Part shown: positions 10,190-20,823 of the stretch, piece after piece | How positions within the stretch are numbered: the first letter of the stretch is position 1 | How the letters are laid out: every line of letters begins with the position of its first letter | Source: Allomyces macrogynus ATCC 38327 | Lineage: Eukaryota > Blastocladiomycota > Blastocladiomycetes > Blastocladiales > Blastocladiaceae | Direction: 5' to 3' | Assembly: GCA_000151295.1 (NCBI GenBank) | Contig: GG745333.1 | Span: 1,672,532-1,706,375, forward strand | DNA: 33,844 nucleotides | Notes under the pieces: model-generated | Told to the model about the DNA's origin: nothing | The model's input: the letters and a program-made list of their open reading frames with translations, nothing else | Database searches by the model: none | Position numbers and translations under genes: made by a program

Positions 10190-11165
10190 GGTCGAGGATT
10201 GGTGGTGATGGCGAAGAGCAGCGCAAGCGCCGAGAGCAAGGGTGTGCTGCCAAGATATAGCCTTATAGGCAAGGGCAGCGATCAAAGCCGCGATCAAGGT
10301 GGAGAGCGAACGCTGGAGAGCAACGGTTAATAGCTCGCGGTCATGATCGGTCCCGCCGCGTCACGCGCGGCAATACACGGTGGACGCATCGCTCATGGAT
10401 CAAGACGGGGTGGTGGTGGAGCTTGGCAGCGCCAAGGTGGACTTTGCAGTACCTGTTTAGCGTCGGCTCCTCCGAGGTGCGAGCTGGCACGGTTGTCTTT
10501 TGCTGCGGATGAGCGGATTGGCGCGATAGGAATGACAAGAGAGCCAACCAACCAGACCTGACGTTTGGAAACAGCAGCAGGCAAGAGCAGAGCAAGCAAA
10601 ATTATTAGTAATGGCATCCATCCAGAGTTTCAATTAGAGCTATTACACTTTTTTGGATGGAAAAGAGGCAGGAACAGACGGCGACTGGTTTACAAACAGG
10701 CAAGAAGGAACGGATATGTGCAGCAGAGAAAGAGAACAGGGGCGTTGGGTTGGATCCCGACACGAAAATACAAACAAAAAAGTAAGCACAAGTGGGCCGG
10801 CCCAATGGACTAGCCCGAGATACAAAACGGCTCGAATGCGCGCGGGCGACACTGCTCGAAATGGAGCGCGTGCCACGAACGCTTGTGCGGAGCGGACCAC
10901 TTACGATGGTCGCATCCCGTCAGAGCGTACAATGACCGCGAGGAGTGGGACGTGAGTGTGCGCGCGGGAGCTTCGTCGAGCACGGAGCAGTACGCGACGC
11001 CGCGCAGAGCCCAGAGGCAAGACGGGTCCTGGACGAGGTCGCGACGCCGCCAAGCCGTGGCGAGCACGACAAGCGTGATCACGAGCGAACGACGGCCGGC
11101 CGAGGAAAACGCCTCGGCCCAGTCCGGCCGGAGCGACTGAGTCGAAACGCGATCGGCCAACGTCC
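10190..11165. other. Intergenic region with no recognised gene
   Basis: This gap of about 1 kb lies between the CAP-protein stop codon and the start of the hypothetical gene; both are on the minus strand. The part at 10560-10800 is A-rich compared with its surroundings. Small open frames on both strands lack conserved motifs. It probably holds the promoter of the hypothetical gene and the 3' UTR of the CAP gene. Confidence 0.45.
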
Positions 11166-12425
11166 TTACATGCACGGCTCCTTGGCAGCGCCGAACGTCA
11201 TCGACCAGTACGTCGTCGACCCCGAGACGGCCTTGGCAACACCCGCCTGCGTGTAGACGCCGTTGACGAGAATCTGGCGGTGCGGTGCCGAGTTGATCCA
11301 GACACCGAGCGCGGACGCGGGCGTGTCGTAGCCCGACGTGGGGCCCGACGCAATAATCTCGGCCTGCGCCGACGACGGGTAACCGGCCGCCGAAATGCGC
11401 TGGAAGGGGTTCGAACCGTCCGAGCCCGTGTGCGAGAGCTTGTTCATCGCGGCCATGTCGTTGGCCTGCTTCTGCGCGGCCGCCATGAGCTTGGCGTTCA
11501 GGCACAGTGCGCCAGCACCACCGTTGTTGCTGCGGTACGCATTGGCCAGGTTCACGAGCTGGCGCTGGTAGGTCGTCTGCGTCTGCGGCGTGCCGACGGT
11601 GGGGGTCGTCACGGGCGCCGACTGCTGCGTGACGGCCGGGGCCGGCGCAGCGACGGGGTTACCCGAACCGCTCGACGACGGCGGAGCTAGGCAACCGAGG
11701 TTCGAAGCGCCGGGATTCGCAAAGTCTTGGACCCACCAGACGCATTGGGCCGACGGCATACCCGGGCAAGGGCCGGTCGCCTTGCCCACGCCGAAGTGCT
11801 TGTACCCGCCGAGCAAGTTCGCGCGATGGCCGGCCGAGTTTTCCCAGGCCTTTTCGGGAGCCGCCGGCTGGTCATACCCGAGACTTACGCCGCCGTAGGC
11901 AACGTTCTCGGCCGCTATGTGAAGGGGGATCAGGTCGGGATCAGGTCGGGGTCATCATGTCACGGTTGCAGGCGCGCGCTCAACGCGATGCGCCGCGGCC
12001 CATCTGGGCGGAGCTGAAAGCTCAATAGAAACGTACCACCCCAGTGCGTGTAGCCGTACTTCTTCATGCGATCCCACGGCTGACTGCCGCCCGACCCGGT
12101 GTGCGTGAGCTTGCCCGTCGACGCCATGTACTGCGCCTGCTCCTGCGCGGCCTGGTTGAGCGCCGGCTGCAGGCACATGGCCGGCTTGCCATTCCGGGTA
12201 ACAACTACGCCGCTTCAAGTCAGTTCGTGCACCACTCAATCCAGGAACCTCATGAACGACGCCTCTCGTTCGAGATCAAAACGTACAGGCGTTGGCGGCG
12301 TTGAGCGCGTCCCACTGGTACTGCGCGGCCGAGCCAGCGACAGTGCCGCCCGACGCGCTGCCGGAGCCCGAGCCGGGACCCGTCTCGGCACCGCGAGGCA
12401 GGAGCGTCGCGTCGGCACCGTGCAT
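11166..12425 (-). CDS. Tandem CAP/SCP (PR-1-like) domain protein, probably secreted
   Basis: CAP superfamily protein; fungal members bind sterols or fatty acids, and others act at the cell surface. There are three exons, 12425-12287, 12204-12037 and 11914-11166, giving 351 aa. Introns of 82 and 122 nt both start GTACGT. The first CAP domain has QYQWDALNAAN, then LTHTGSGGSQPWDRM, AENVAYGG and ENSAGHRANLLGGYKHFGVG, with a Cys-containing WWVQDF end. A Ser/Pro/Thr-rich linker follows. The second domain has LVNLANAYRSNNG, LSHTGSDGSNPFQRI, AEIIASG and NSAPHRQILVNGVYTQAGVAKA, ending WSMTFGAAKEPCM. Both keep the HTG and xHR histidines. The AEN(V/I) motif is intact only in the first; the second has AEII. 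An upstream ATG at 12474 starts a hydrophobic signal-like stretch (FSTLSLFAL) but in another frame. One extra base near 12435-12440 would join it to this frame, so the true start is probably 12474 with a base error between. Confidence 0.85.
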
Positions 12426-13612
12426 GGCGAGCGCGAGAAAGCGCAAACAGCGAGAGTGTTGAGAACGAGTGCATCGTGTGCGGTGGAGAGGGCTACGAGA
12501 GCGGATCGGAGGAGAGATCGAGCGTGAGGGTCAGTTTTGATGGTTGTCGCGATGCAAGTGGGCCAGGTGGTGCGGTGAAGTGGCGCGTCGGCGCCGGCGT
12601 CGGGCGTCTTTGGTGTCGCCCGGCCGAGGAGGCGATCGTGAGCAGCCGAGTGGAGGACGACGTACAGGGCGATGCTCGCGAGTCGAGGAGAGGAGGACGA
12701 TGCGAATCCGTGGACGGGGAGGAAGAGCCGGGCGGGCGGGGAGGCCGGGGTATTTATTTGAGGGCGGGCAAGCGAGATGTGGTGGGCGAAGGGGACCGGC
12801 AAGGGCCGGTTCAAACGATCCTGCTGTCCGGTGCCCTTGGACAAGAAAAAAGCGGGGCCCATCACCTGGGGCGCGCACTGGCAGGCGACCGACAAGCAGG
12901 TGTGCACTCTCTAACCACCACCATCGACCACTCGACCGACCACCACCGCGACGTCAGCGCGGTGGAGCAAGTGGTGGAGAAGGTGCGACGAACGCCTCAC
13001 ATCAGATCAGGTACAGTTGGTGGAGCGCCGGGACTAGGGTGGCGGCGGCAAGTGTGGATGCCGTGGCGACCCGGGAACGCCGCGTGGGGGTCGCACCTGG
13101 CCGCCGATGGCCGAGGCGAGGCTGGGCTGGCGTGGGTGTGGTCGCCGTGATGCATTCGAGCTCACCACGAACTTCCACTTTGTCGGGCAGGTCGCTTCAC
13201 CGCGGATGAGGACGACGACGGTGACTATGTGCACCAAGTTGCGGTAGAGCGTATGGAGGACGGGCAAGTGGGGCTCAAGGTTGGCCGCGGTGCATAGGAG
13301 CGGTGCGTGCCAAGTCGGAGAGAGTGCGTGCGCAAAGTTGAAGTTGAGTGCGGGCGCAAGAGTCCCTTGCAGCAGCAGCAGAGCGTCGGCTGTGACTTCA
13401 AATGAACGAAATATGCCAAGCTTGGCAAGTGATGTGCTCGCGGTTGTTCGCTGTCAGAGCACACTGCAAAGCGCGCAGGCGGAGCTACAAGTGCAGACAC
13501 AGGATTGATGAACGCACTGATTTGAACACAACCAAAATCGAATTATTCAACTCCCAAAAAGCACCAACTGTCGAACCAGAAAACCAAAGCCACTAAACCA
13601 AAACCGGCACAT
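12426..13612. other. Intergenic region between ACC 3' end and CAP gene
   Basis: About 1.2 kb containing the ACC 3' UTR (right side) and the CAP promoter (left side), both minus strand. On the minus strand an AT-rich TATA-like stretch (AAATAAATA, 12759-12751) lies about 280 bases upstream of the likely CAP start at 12474. Open frames on either strand are Arg/Gly-rich with no recognisable domain. I see no RNA gene or mobile element. Confidence 0.45.
12751..12759 (-). promoter_or_regulatory. TATA-like element upstream of CAP gene
   Basis: AAATAAATA on the minus strand within a strongly GC-rich context, about 280 bases upstream of ATG 12474. Its distance from a transcription start is unknown, so this is a weak assignment. 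Confidence 0.25.
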
Positions 13613-16600
13613 CTACGGCTTCAAAATCGACGCTAGCTGGCCCAGCGAAGCCAGCGTTGTTGCGAGCGCCGTGGCCCCCTGGCTCGACGCGCCCGCACCT
13701 GCAACACCGGCTGGAAGCAGCGACTGCGCGAGCCCAGCGACCGCAGCCTGCGGCTTGTCGCGCAAGATCTTAGCAATCACGCCGGCCAGGTGGGTCGTCT
13801 CGAGCGCGTCCACACGCGCGGCCGTCTTGGCCCGCCACTCCTTGGCCGCGGTGGTCGCAGTCGCGTCAGCGGGCGCCGCATCAAACGCGGCCTCGAGCCA
13901 CTCCGCGGCCGCCAGGTCGTCAACATCGTCCCACGACGCGACGGGCGTCGCACGGTCCTCGGCGTACCACGCCGCGAGGAGCTTGGTCACTTCGTCGCGC
14001 ACGAGCGCGGGCGACGCGCGCTTGAGCGCCGCACGCGCGCGGTGCTCAGCGACGAGCCGGCGCACGCGGCCGTAGAAGAAGCTGCGCGCCGTGCGCCACT
14101 CGAGCACGCGGCGAATCGCGCCCTTGGCCTTCATGCGGCCAGGCGTATCGTGCAAGTCGGCAAACTTGAGCGCGGCCTGGTGGTAGGCCGGCAGCAGCGA
14201 CTTTTGCCGCGCCTGCAACTTGTTCTTGATCGCCTCGAGTTCGGCGGCCTCGTCACTGTCGTTCGAGTCGTCCTTCTTGCCGGCCTTGGCCGCGGCCGCG
14301 AGCCGCGCTTTCCACCGGCGGCACTGGTCGTCGAGCCGGTCAATCGTCGCCACCATTTGCGGCTTGCGGTATTTGATCTCGACAATCCCTTCGGGTTCCA
14401 AGACACCGCCGCGCGCCGTCGTATCGGCGTACATTTCCATGCCGTGGTCCTGGTGAATCGACGGGTCGAGCACGACCCAGGCACCACCGCGCAGTTCGCC
14501 GTGCGGCACAATGTAGACAAACACGGGGCCCGGGTAGGTGCGCAGCGCATCGACAATGTACGACCCGTACTTGAGGATTGCCTCATGCATGTCACGCTGC
14601 CCGCCCGAGAACCCGCGCCAGTTGGCGAAAATAACGAGCGGCAGACCTTCGCGGCCCAAGTCCTGGATCGCCTGCGCCGTCTTGTAGGCCGACGCGGGGG
14701 TCCAGACACCGGGTGGCTCAATCACGACTTGTTCGGCCGAGTCAGGGTTCGCCGGGTCGGCAGGGACCACGGCCTCGACGGGGCGCGTCTCAACGGCAAT
14801 CGCGCCAAGCGGCACACCGCCAAGTCGACCGCGGCCAACAATCACCGTCTTGCTCCACCCGTCCATGGTCTCCATCCACGACCCGCGGTCAAAGAACCCG
14901 GCGACCCACGCACCCGATTCAGCGTCAACGTGCCCGTGCAGCATGTGCCGCGGATCGTACGGCTGCTTGGTCGGGACAAAGTCAATGTCGCGCTCGACTG
15001 GGTCAAACTCAGCCTTGCCGGCCGTCTCTTGCGCGCCATTGCTTGCGAGCATCGCGGGCGACAGCGGCGACTCGGCCGCATCCATGGGCGACGCTGCGCG
15101 ACCGTTCGCGGCCACGGGCGTGCGCAGGACCGGCAGCGGGGCGCCGCGCGACGCCGGCACGTAACTGAGCCACTGGATCATTTGGTGCACGCCGTGCAGC
15201 GAGTCGACGCACGTCAGGTGCGAGACACCGTTGCGGTGCATGATCTGGATCCCTCCGAGCTGCAAGTTGGACGTGTAGACGTCACGGCCCAGCACCTTGT
15301 TGAGCGCGGCGGCACCGGTCAAGATAATCGGCTGGCCCTCGCACTGGATCGCGCGTTGGCCCAAGCGCACGAGGTAGGCGCCGATCCCGACCGACCGGCA
15401 CGACACGAGCGTGATGGTGAAAATGTCGTCGTAGGCCGCCGAGGTCTCGCCGGCAATCAGGCCGGACCCCATCAGGTTCTCCACACCCAACCCGTCCTTG
15501 GCGCCGATAATGTCGATGATCTTGTGGTGCAGCGCGCCCGTTTCAGTGTCCGTGACGGGTTCCGTGATGACCGATCCCTTGAGCCGGTCGTGGTCCTCGG
15601 GCGTCAGGTAAAGATAGTGGAATCCCTTGCCCGGGTCCTGCGCGTCGACCCAGTGCACGCGGTAAGCCGCCATGACTTCCTCGGCGAGCCCAATGCGCGC
15701 GCCCGAGTTGGCCGAAATGTAAATGCGCGGCACGCCCAATTCGCGCGCCATCTTGGACGCGGCATGGAACAGGTGGTCCTCAGCAGGCCCAAACGACCCG
15801 ATTGCGTACGTGATATCGTTAGCAATCAGCACGACCTGACGGCCGGCGGGGCACTCGGGCGTCTTGAGCGTCATGAGCCACGCGACCATGCCGCACGTGT
15901 TGGTGCCCATGGCACGCATCGTCTTGCGCAGCGTGCCCGTCTCGTCAAGCACGAGTTCCTGTGCGAGCAAGACGGACGCCGGTCGTGCGAGGTGCGGGTG
16001 CCGCGCCCACGCCTGGTTCGTCGCTTCGCGGAACAGCTCCAAGTAATCGTAGACGTAGGTCGTACCAAGCACGTGTGCACGGTACCGCTTCGGCTGCATC
16101 TGTTCCTTGATCGGGTACGGGAAATCGGCGCGCTGCAAGTGCATTTCGCCCTTGCCCGACGCCGCGGCCGTCATGACAGTCTCGAGCACGCGGCGGCCGC
16201 GCGCGTCCTTGACTTCTTTGTAGGTCTCGGCCTTGATCACGCCCGAGACATTGGAAATGAAGAACCGGTAGGTCGTGCCGGATTCTTCGTCGGGCGTACC
16301 CGGCGGCGCGCAGACAAACCGGATCTCGGCGTTGGTCACGCGCAGCTTCCAGAGCCGCGTGCCGTGGCGCATGATGAACCCGGCAATCGACTCTTGCACT
16401 TGGTCGACGGTCACGGGCATCTTGGGCAAGAAGTTGAGGAACAGGTGGTTCAAGTCAATGTTCTTGTGCGCGGCCGTGGCCAGCTCGAGCGCCGACAGAA
16501 TGTCGTTCAGGATTCCATCGGCCTGCGCCGTCAGGTACTCGACAGTCGACATGGCCGTGGCCAGCTTGCCCGGGCGCACGATCGCGCGCACAAAGAAACG

Positions 16601-19600
16601 CGTATCCGACGGGTTCTCCTTGCCGACGGCGTGGTAGACGTGAATCGACTTGTTGGCCGGGTTGACAACGGGCTGCAGCGAGAAGTTAGCGAGTCGGTGC
16701 AGCTCGAGCTGGAACGCGTGCGACGGCTCAATGTGCCGGATCGCCAAGTCTTCCTGGTACCCGAGCTTCTCGCGGAACGTAAAGTACCGTGGGTACTGGC
16801 CCGTGCGGTAGACGAGCACCGTGACGCGACGAATGCCGCGCGCGCGCAATGCCGCGGCCTGCGAGGTCATGAGCGAGGAGAGCATGACGGCCACGTCGCG
16901 GTCGTTGGTCTGCGCGGCACTGTACGACATGCTCGTCAAGTCCGGTGCCGAATCCGTCGCGTCGTCGATTTCCGAGTCCGAGTCGACACCGTCACTGTGC
17001 GCCGACTTGAGGGCAATGTTGAGCACGTGCCACGACTGGTCGCCGGTCGTCGCGAGCGGGTAGAGCTGCACGATGTTGTCAAACTGTTGCTTCAGTTCCG
17101 CGACGTCGTTAACGGCGGCCATGATGCCGATCCGCACGGGGCCCATGTCGCCGCGCTTGACGGTCAGCGTCAGGTCCGACGCCGACGCCGTGCGCGAGAA
17201 ATCGCTCATCATCGATGCGGCCGAGGACACACGCGACAGCGACGACCGCGACGACGACAGCGCATTGTTGGCGGCGGTCGCGGCGGGCGGGAACTGGAAG
17301 TGCCACTCGACGACAGGCACGGTCAGCCCCGGGTGCTGGCGAATCGCGAGGACGCGGTAGGTGTTATAGGCGCGGCGCACGTAGGTCGACAACGCCGTGA
17401 GACGCAGGTCGAGCGAGTGGTCGATGGTGCGGTCGCCGAGGTGCACATGCGGGTAGAAGAAGCACGGCAGCGCATCGAAGATCGAGAACGTCGATTCGAC
17501 TAACTCGTGCGCGAGATCGTCCTTTGCAAACACGATTTCCTCAGTCTGTTCCTGTAGCGACTTGGCCGCCGGCACAAGCACCTTGGCAAACTGCTGGTAC
17601 CGTTCCTCAAAGTCGGGCATTTGCAGCGCAATGAGCAGCGCGCGGGCACGGATTTTGATCGAGACGTGTTCGTTGGCGGCACCGCCGCGCGCACCGACGT
17701 CGGCGAGGTTGGTAAGCGACGCAAACAGGGTCGCCGAGTTGGGCGTGTGCGTGAGCGCGGCGCGGTGGTGCGCAATCGTGTCGAGCACTTGCGCGACACA
17801 CGCCGTCTTCCACCCGAGCCGCGCGTGCGAAAAGCACGTCCAGTAGAGCGCCTCGGCGTCCATGCGCGTGCGCAGTTCCAAGACCACCTTTTCCTTTTGC
17901 ACCGACCCGGACGCGTCGGAGGCCGTGAAGAGCGATTCGACCGAGTAGTACCGCTGCAGCAGGTAGGTGAGCGAGTCGAGCACGTGTGCGTCGGCGCCCT
18001 GCGCGTAGGTCGAGACGACGTGGACAAGGGGCGCAACGGCGCCATAATCGGGCACTGTGCTTAGCAGCGACAGCAGCTCGTCGTGCGGGAACGGCTTGGT
18101 CGCGTCAGCGAGCAGTGCCTGCAGCTGCGGCTCGACGTTGTTCGGCAAGCGGCCGTGGTAGCTACTGAGCACTTGCAGCGTGTGCAGGTACGGCAAGTCC
18201 TGGCGGCGCTGAATCTCGACATACTCGTGCAGCAGCGCGGAGAGCGGCGAAACCTGCGCAAACCCGTCAAGCGCCTGCTCGACCGTCGCCTGCAGCTCGA
18301 GGAACCGCTGGTGCGACTTGACCTTGGCGAGCTCATCCTTGGTGAGCGTGACGAGTCCGGGCGCGGGGGACGCAAACGTCGGGAACTTTTGAGTGCACGG
18401 CACGGCCTTCTTGACCTGCGACATGTCGTCGAGTTCCAAGGTCGCGAGCACTTCACCCGCCGCAACGGGCGCGCCCGCCTGCTTCATCGGCGCGCGCAAA
18501 TGGCCCGCGTCGGTGGCCACGAGCGGCATAATCATTTTCATGACTTCAATCTCGGCGTAGGCCTGGCCCGCGCTCACGTGCCCGCCCTCGGGCATCAACC
18601 AGCGCACGAGCTTGCCCGGCGACGGCGACCGCAGTTGCGTCGGGTCCGACTCTTCCTCGAGCACGACGGTGCGCCCGCCAAGCGACAACCGCGTCCCGCC
18701 GACTTCCTCGGTCGAGTAGACGACGTGACTCTTGTTATCGAACGTGATGAGCACACCGCCGTCCGGCAACCCGCGCGTGCGCACGACCACGTGCGATCCG
18801 TTCATGTGCAGGACCAACACGTCGCGCGCGGCCATGGCCACCTCGACCTCGTACCGGATCCCTTCGAGAATGAACGAGACCGGGAACGCGTGCTGCAGGT
18901 TGGCGAGCGTGGCCACTTGGCCCTTGTCGAGCGACTTCAGGAATTGCATCTTCTGCGCCTCGGCCGCGGCAAAGGCCTTGACGGCGGCGCCGCATACGAC
19001 CGACAACCACGTATCCGGCCGCTCGGCCTGCACGTTCTGCTCGATCAGCGAGTCAAGCCAGGCGGTACTGAAGTCGTTGCTCGCGAAATCGGCCGTTTCG
19101 AGCAGCTTGATCAGGTACTCGACGGTCGTGCGGAAATCACCGCGAATGCGCAGTTCCTTGAGCGCCATGATCATGTTTCGCCGCGACGACTGGCGGTCGT
19201 GGCCAAACGCAAACACGTGGCCAAACTGCGAGTCGGCAAACTCGTGCAACCCACCGGACGGCGACACGGAAAAGTAGCCCCAGACATCGGTCGACGACCG
19301 GAAGTTGAGCTCGACCAGTTGCCCCCCCGACGGCTTGAACCCGGCGTCCGGGTTCTCGGCGGTGATCCGGCACGCAATCACATGGCCGCGCGGCGCCGGT
19401 TTCCGCTGCCGGTGAATCGACTGCGCGTCCGTGAAGTGGAAATCGATCGGCGAGGTTCCCGTCGGCGGCAAGCCGTACATGAGCCGAATGTGCGGGATGC
19501 GGTGCAGCGGAATGCCCATGGCGACCTGCAATTGCGCGGCGGGGATGTTCACGCCCGAGACGATTTCCGAGCACGGGTGCTCCACTTGCAGCCTTGGGTT

Positions 19601-20823
19601 GAGTTCCAGGAAATAGTACTCGTTCTTGGACCGGTTGTAGAGAAACTCGATCGTGCCGGCGTTCACGTAGCCGACGAGTTGCGCGAGCCGCACGGCCGAC
19701 ATTTCCATGTCCGCGAAAAGCGCCTCGTCAGCGATCGTCACGGGCGCTTCCTCGATGATCTTCTGGTGCCGGCGCTGCACGGAACAGTCGCGGCCAAACA
19801 GCGAAATCACGTTGCCGTGGTCGTCGGCAATGATTTGCACTTCCAAGTGGCGCGCGTTCTCGGCGAGCCGCATCAGGAAAATCGGCGACCCAGGCACCTC
19901 GGCCGCGACTTGCGCAAAGGCCGCGCGGAACATGGCCGGGTCCGTGACCTTGCGAATCCCCTTACCGCCACCGCCCTCGGACGCCTTGATCATGAGCGGG
20001 TACCCCACGCGGTCGGCGACGTTCAGCGCCTGTTCGACGTCGGTCACGCACGCCTTCATGTACAGGTCTTCGGGCACGTCGACGTAACCCGCGGCATTGC
20101 GCGCGGCCGTGACGAGCCCGTCGCCCGACCAGCCCATGGTCGGCACCTTTGCCGACTGTGCGACAATCGTCGACGAGATCTTGTCGCCGAGCGCGCGCAT
20201 GGCGTTACCCGGCGGGCCGATAAAGACAATGTTCTTGGCGGCCAGCTGGTCGGGCAGGCGCGGGTTCTCCGAGGCGTGGCCCCACCCGGCCCAGACGGCG
20301 TCAACGCCCGCGGATTCGGCGACTTCGACGATCAGGTCGACGTTCGCGTAGTTGTGGTTGTTGGACCCGCCGGGCACCTGGATGAAGTGATCGGCCATGC
20401 GAATGTACTCGGCATTGTGCGTCAGGTCCTCGGGCGTGGCCTGTCGTGACAGGAAAGCGGTCGTTGGTCAGAAATGGAGCTGCGGATGCGGTTCTTGTTA
20501 CAGGCATCACAAAATCATCGTACCATGGCCACAAACTTGATGGCACGCTCATCGCCAAACGTTTCGTAGGCCCACTTGCGCACCGAGCGGATCTCCTTGA
20601 CTATAATCGTGATATCAAACTGGGTTAGATTTCTTTGCCGCTTCTCGTTAAAACGACCACCACTTCGCAAATCACCGCCAAAAAGAGCGTAAATACCGGC
20701 AGCAATGCCGTTGTTGGCAATCAGAATGCTCTCAATCGGCTTGGACCCGCCGAGGCGCAGAACATGGTCGCGCACGGCGCTCGGGCTCACGGTCGTGAGG
20801 CTCGTCTTGCGCAGACGAGTCAT
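13613..20823 (-). CDS. ACC1: Acetyl-CoA carboxylase, multidomain cytosolic type
   Basis: Carboxylates acetyl-CoA to malonyl-CoA with ATP and bicarbonate, the committed step of fatty acid synthesis. There are three exons: 20823-20697, 20600-20524 and 20440-13613, with introns of 96 and 83 nt; 2343 aa, a normal length. The joins give ILIANNGIAAVKEIRSVRKW and FVAMATPEDL, as in yeast Acc1. The biotin carboxylase domain spans about residues 30-540, with KASEGGGGKGIR (ATP-grasp loop) near 217 and a QRRHQKIIEEAP segment. The biotinyl Lys is residue 703 in EVMKM (codon 18538-18536). The central regulatory region holds two Snf1/AMPK-consensus serines, 1141 and 1154. The carboxyltransferase domain covers about residues 1500-2200, with SANSGARIGLAEE near 1640 and RGFSGGQRDM near 2010. 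The N-terminus is short, as in fungal cytosolic forms, with no mitochondrial targeting peptide evident. The gene is divergent from FAS, the next enzyme of the pathway. No frame breaks were found in the 6.8-kb main exon. Confidence 0.97.

Noticed and set aside
11920..11950. Tandem GATCAGGTCGG direct repeat
   Set aside because: Only two copies, inside CAP intron 2; too short to call a functional element.
12476..13150. 224-codon plus-strand frame between CAP and ACC genes
   Set aside because: Gly/Arg-rich, starts at a non-ATG or weak start, and overlaps alternative frames on both strands; no domain seen.
13790..20449. 1237- and 788-codon frames antisense to ACC
   Set aside because: Same composition effect; the minus strand encodes a full-length ACC.
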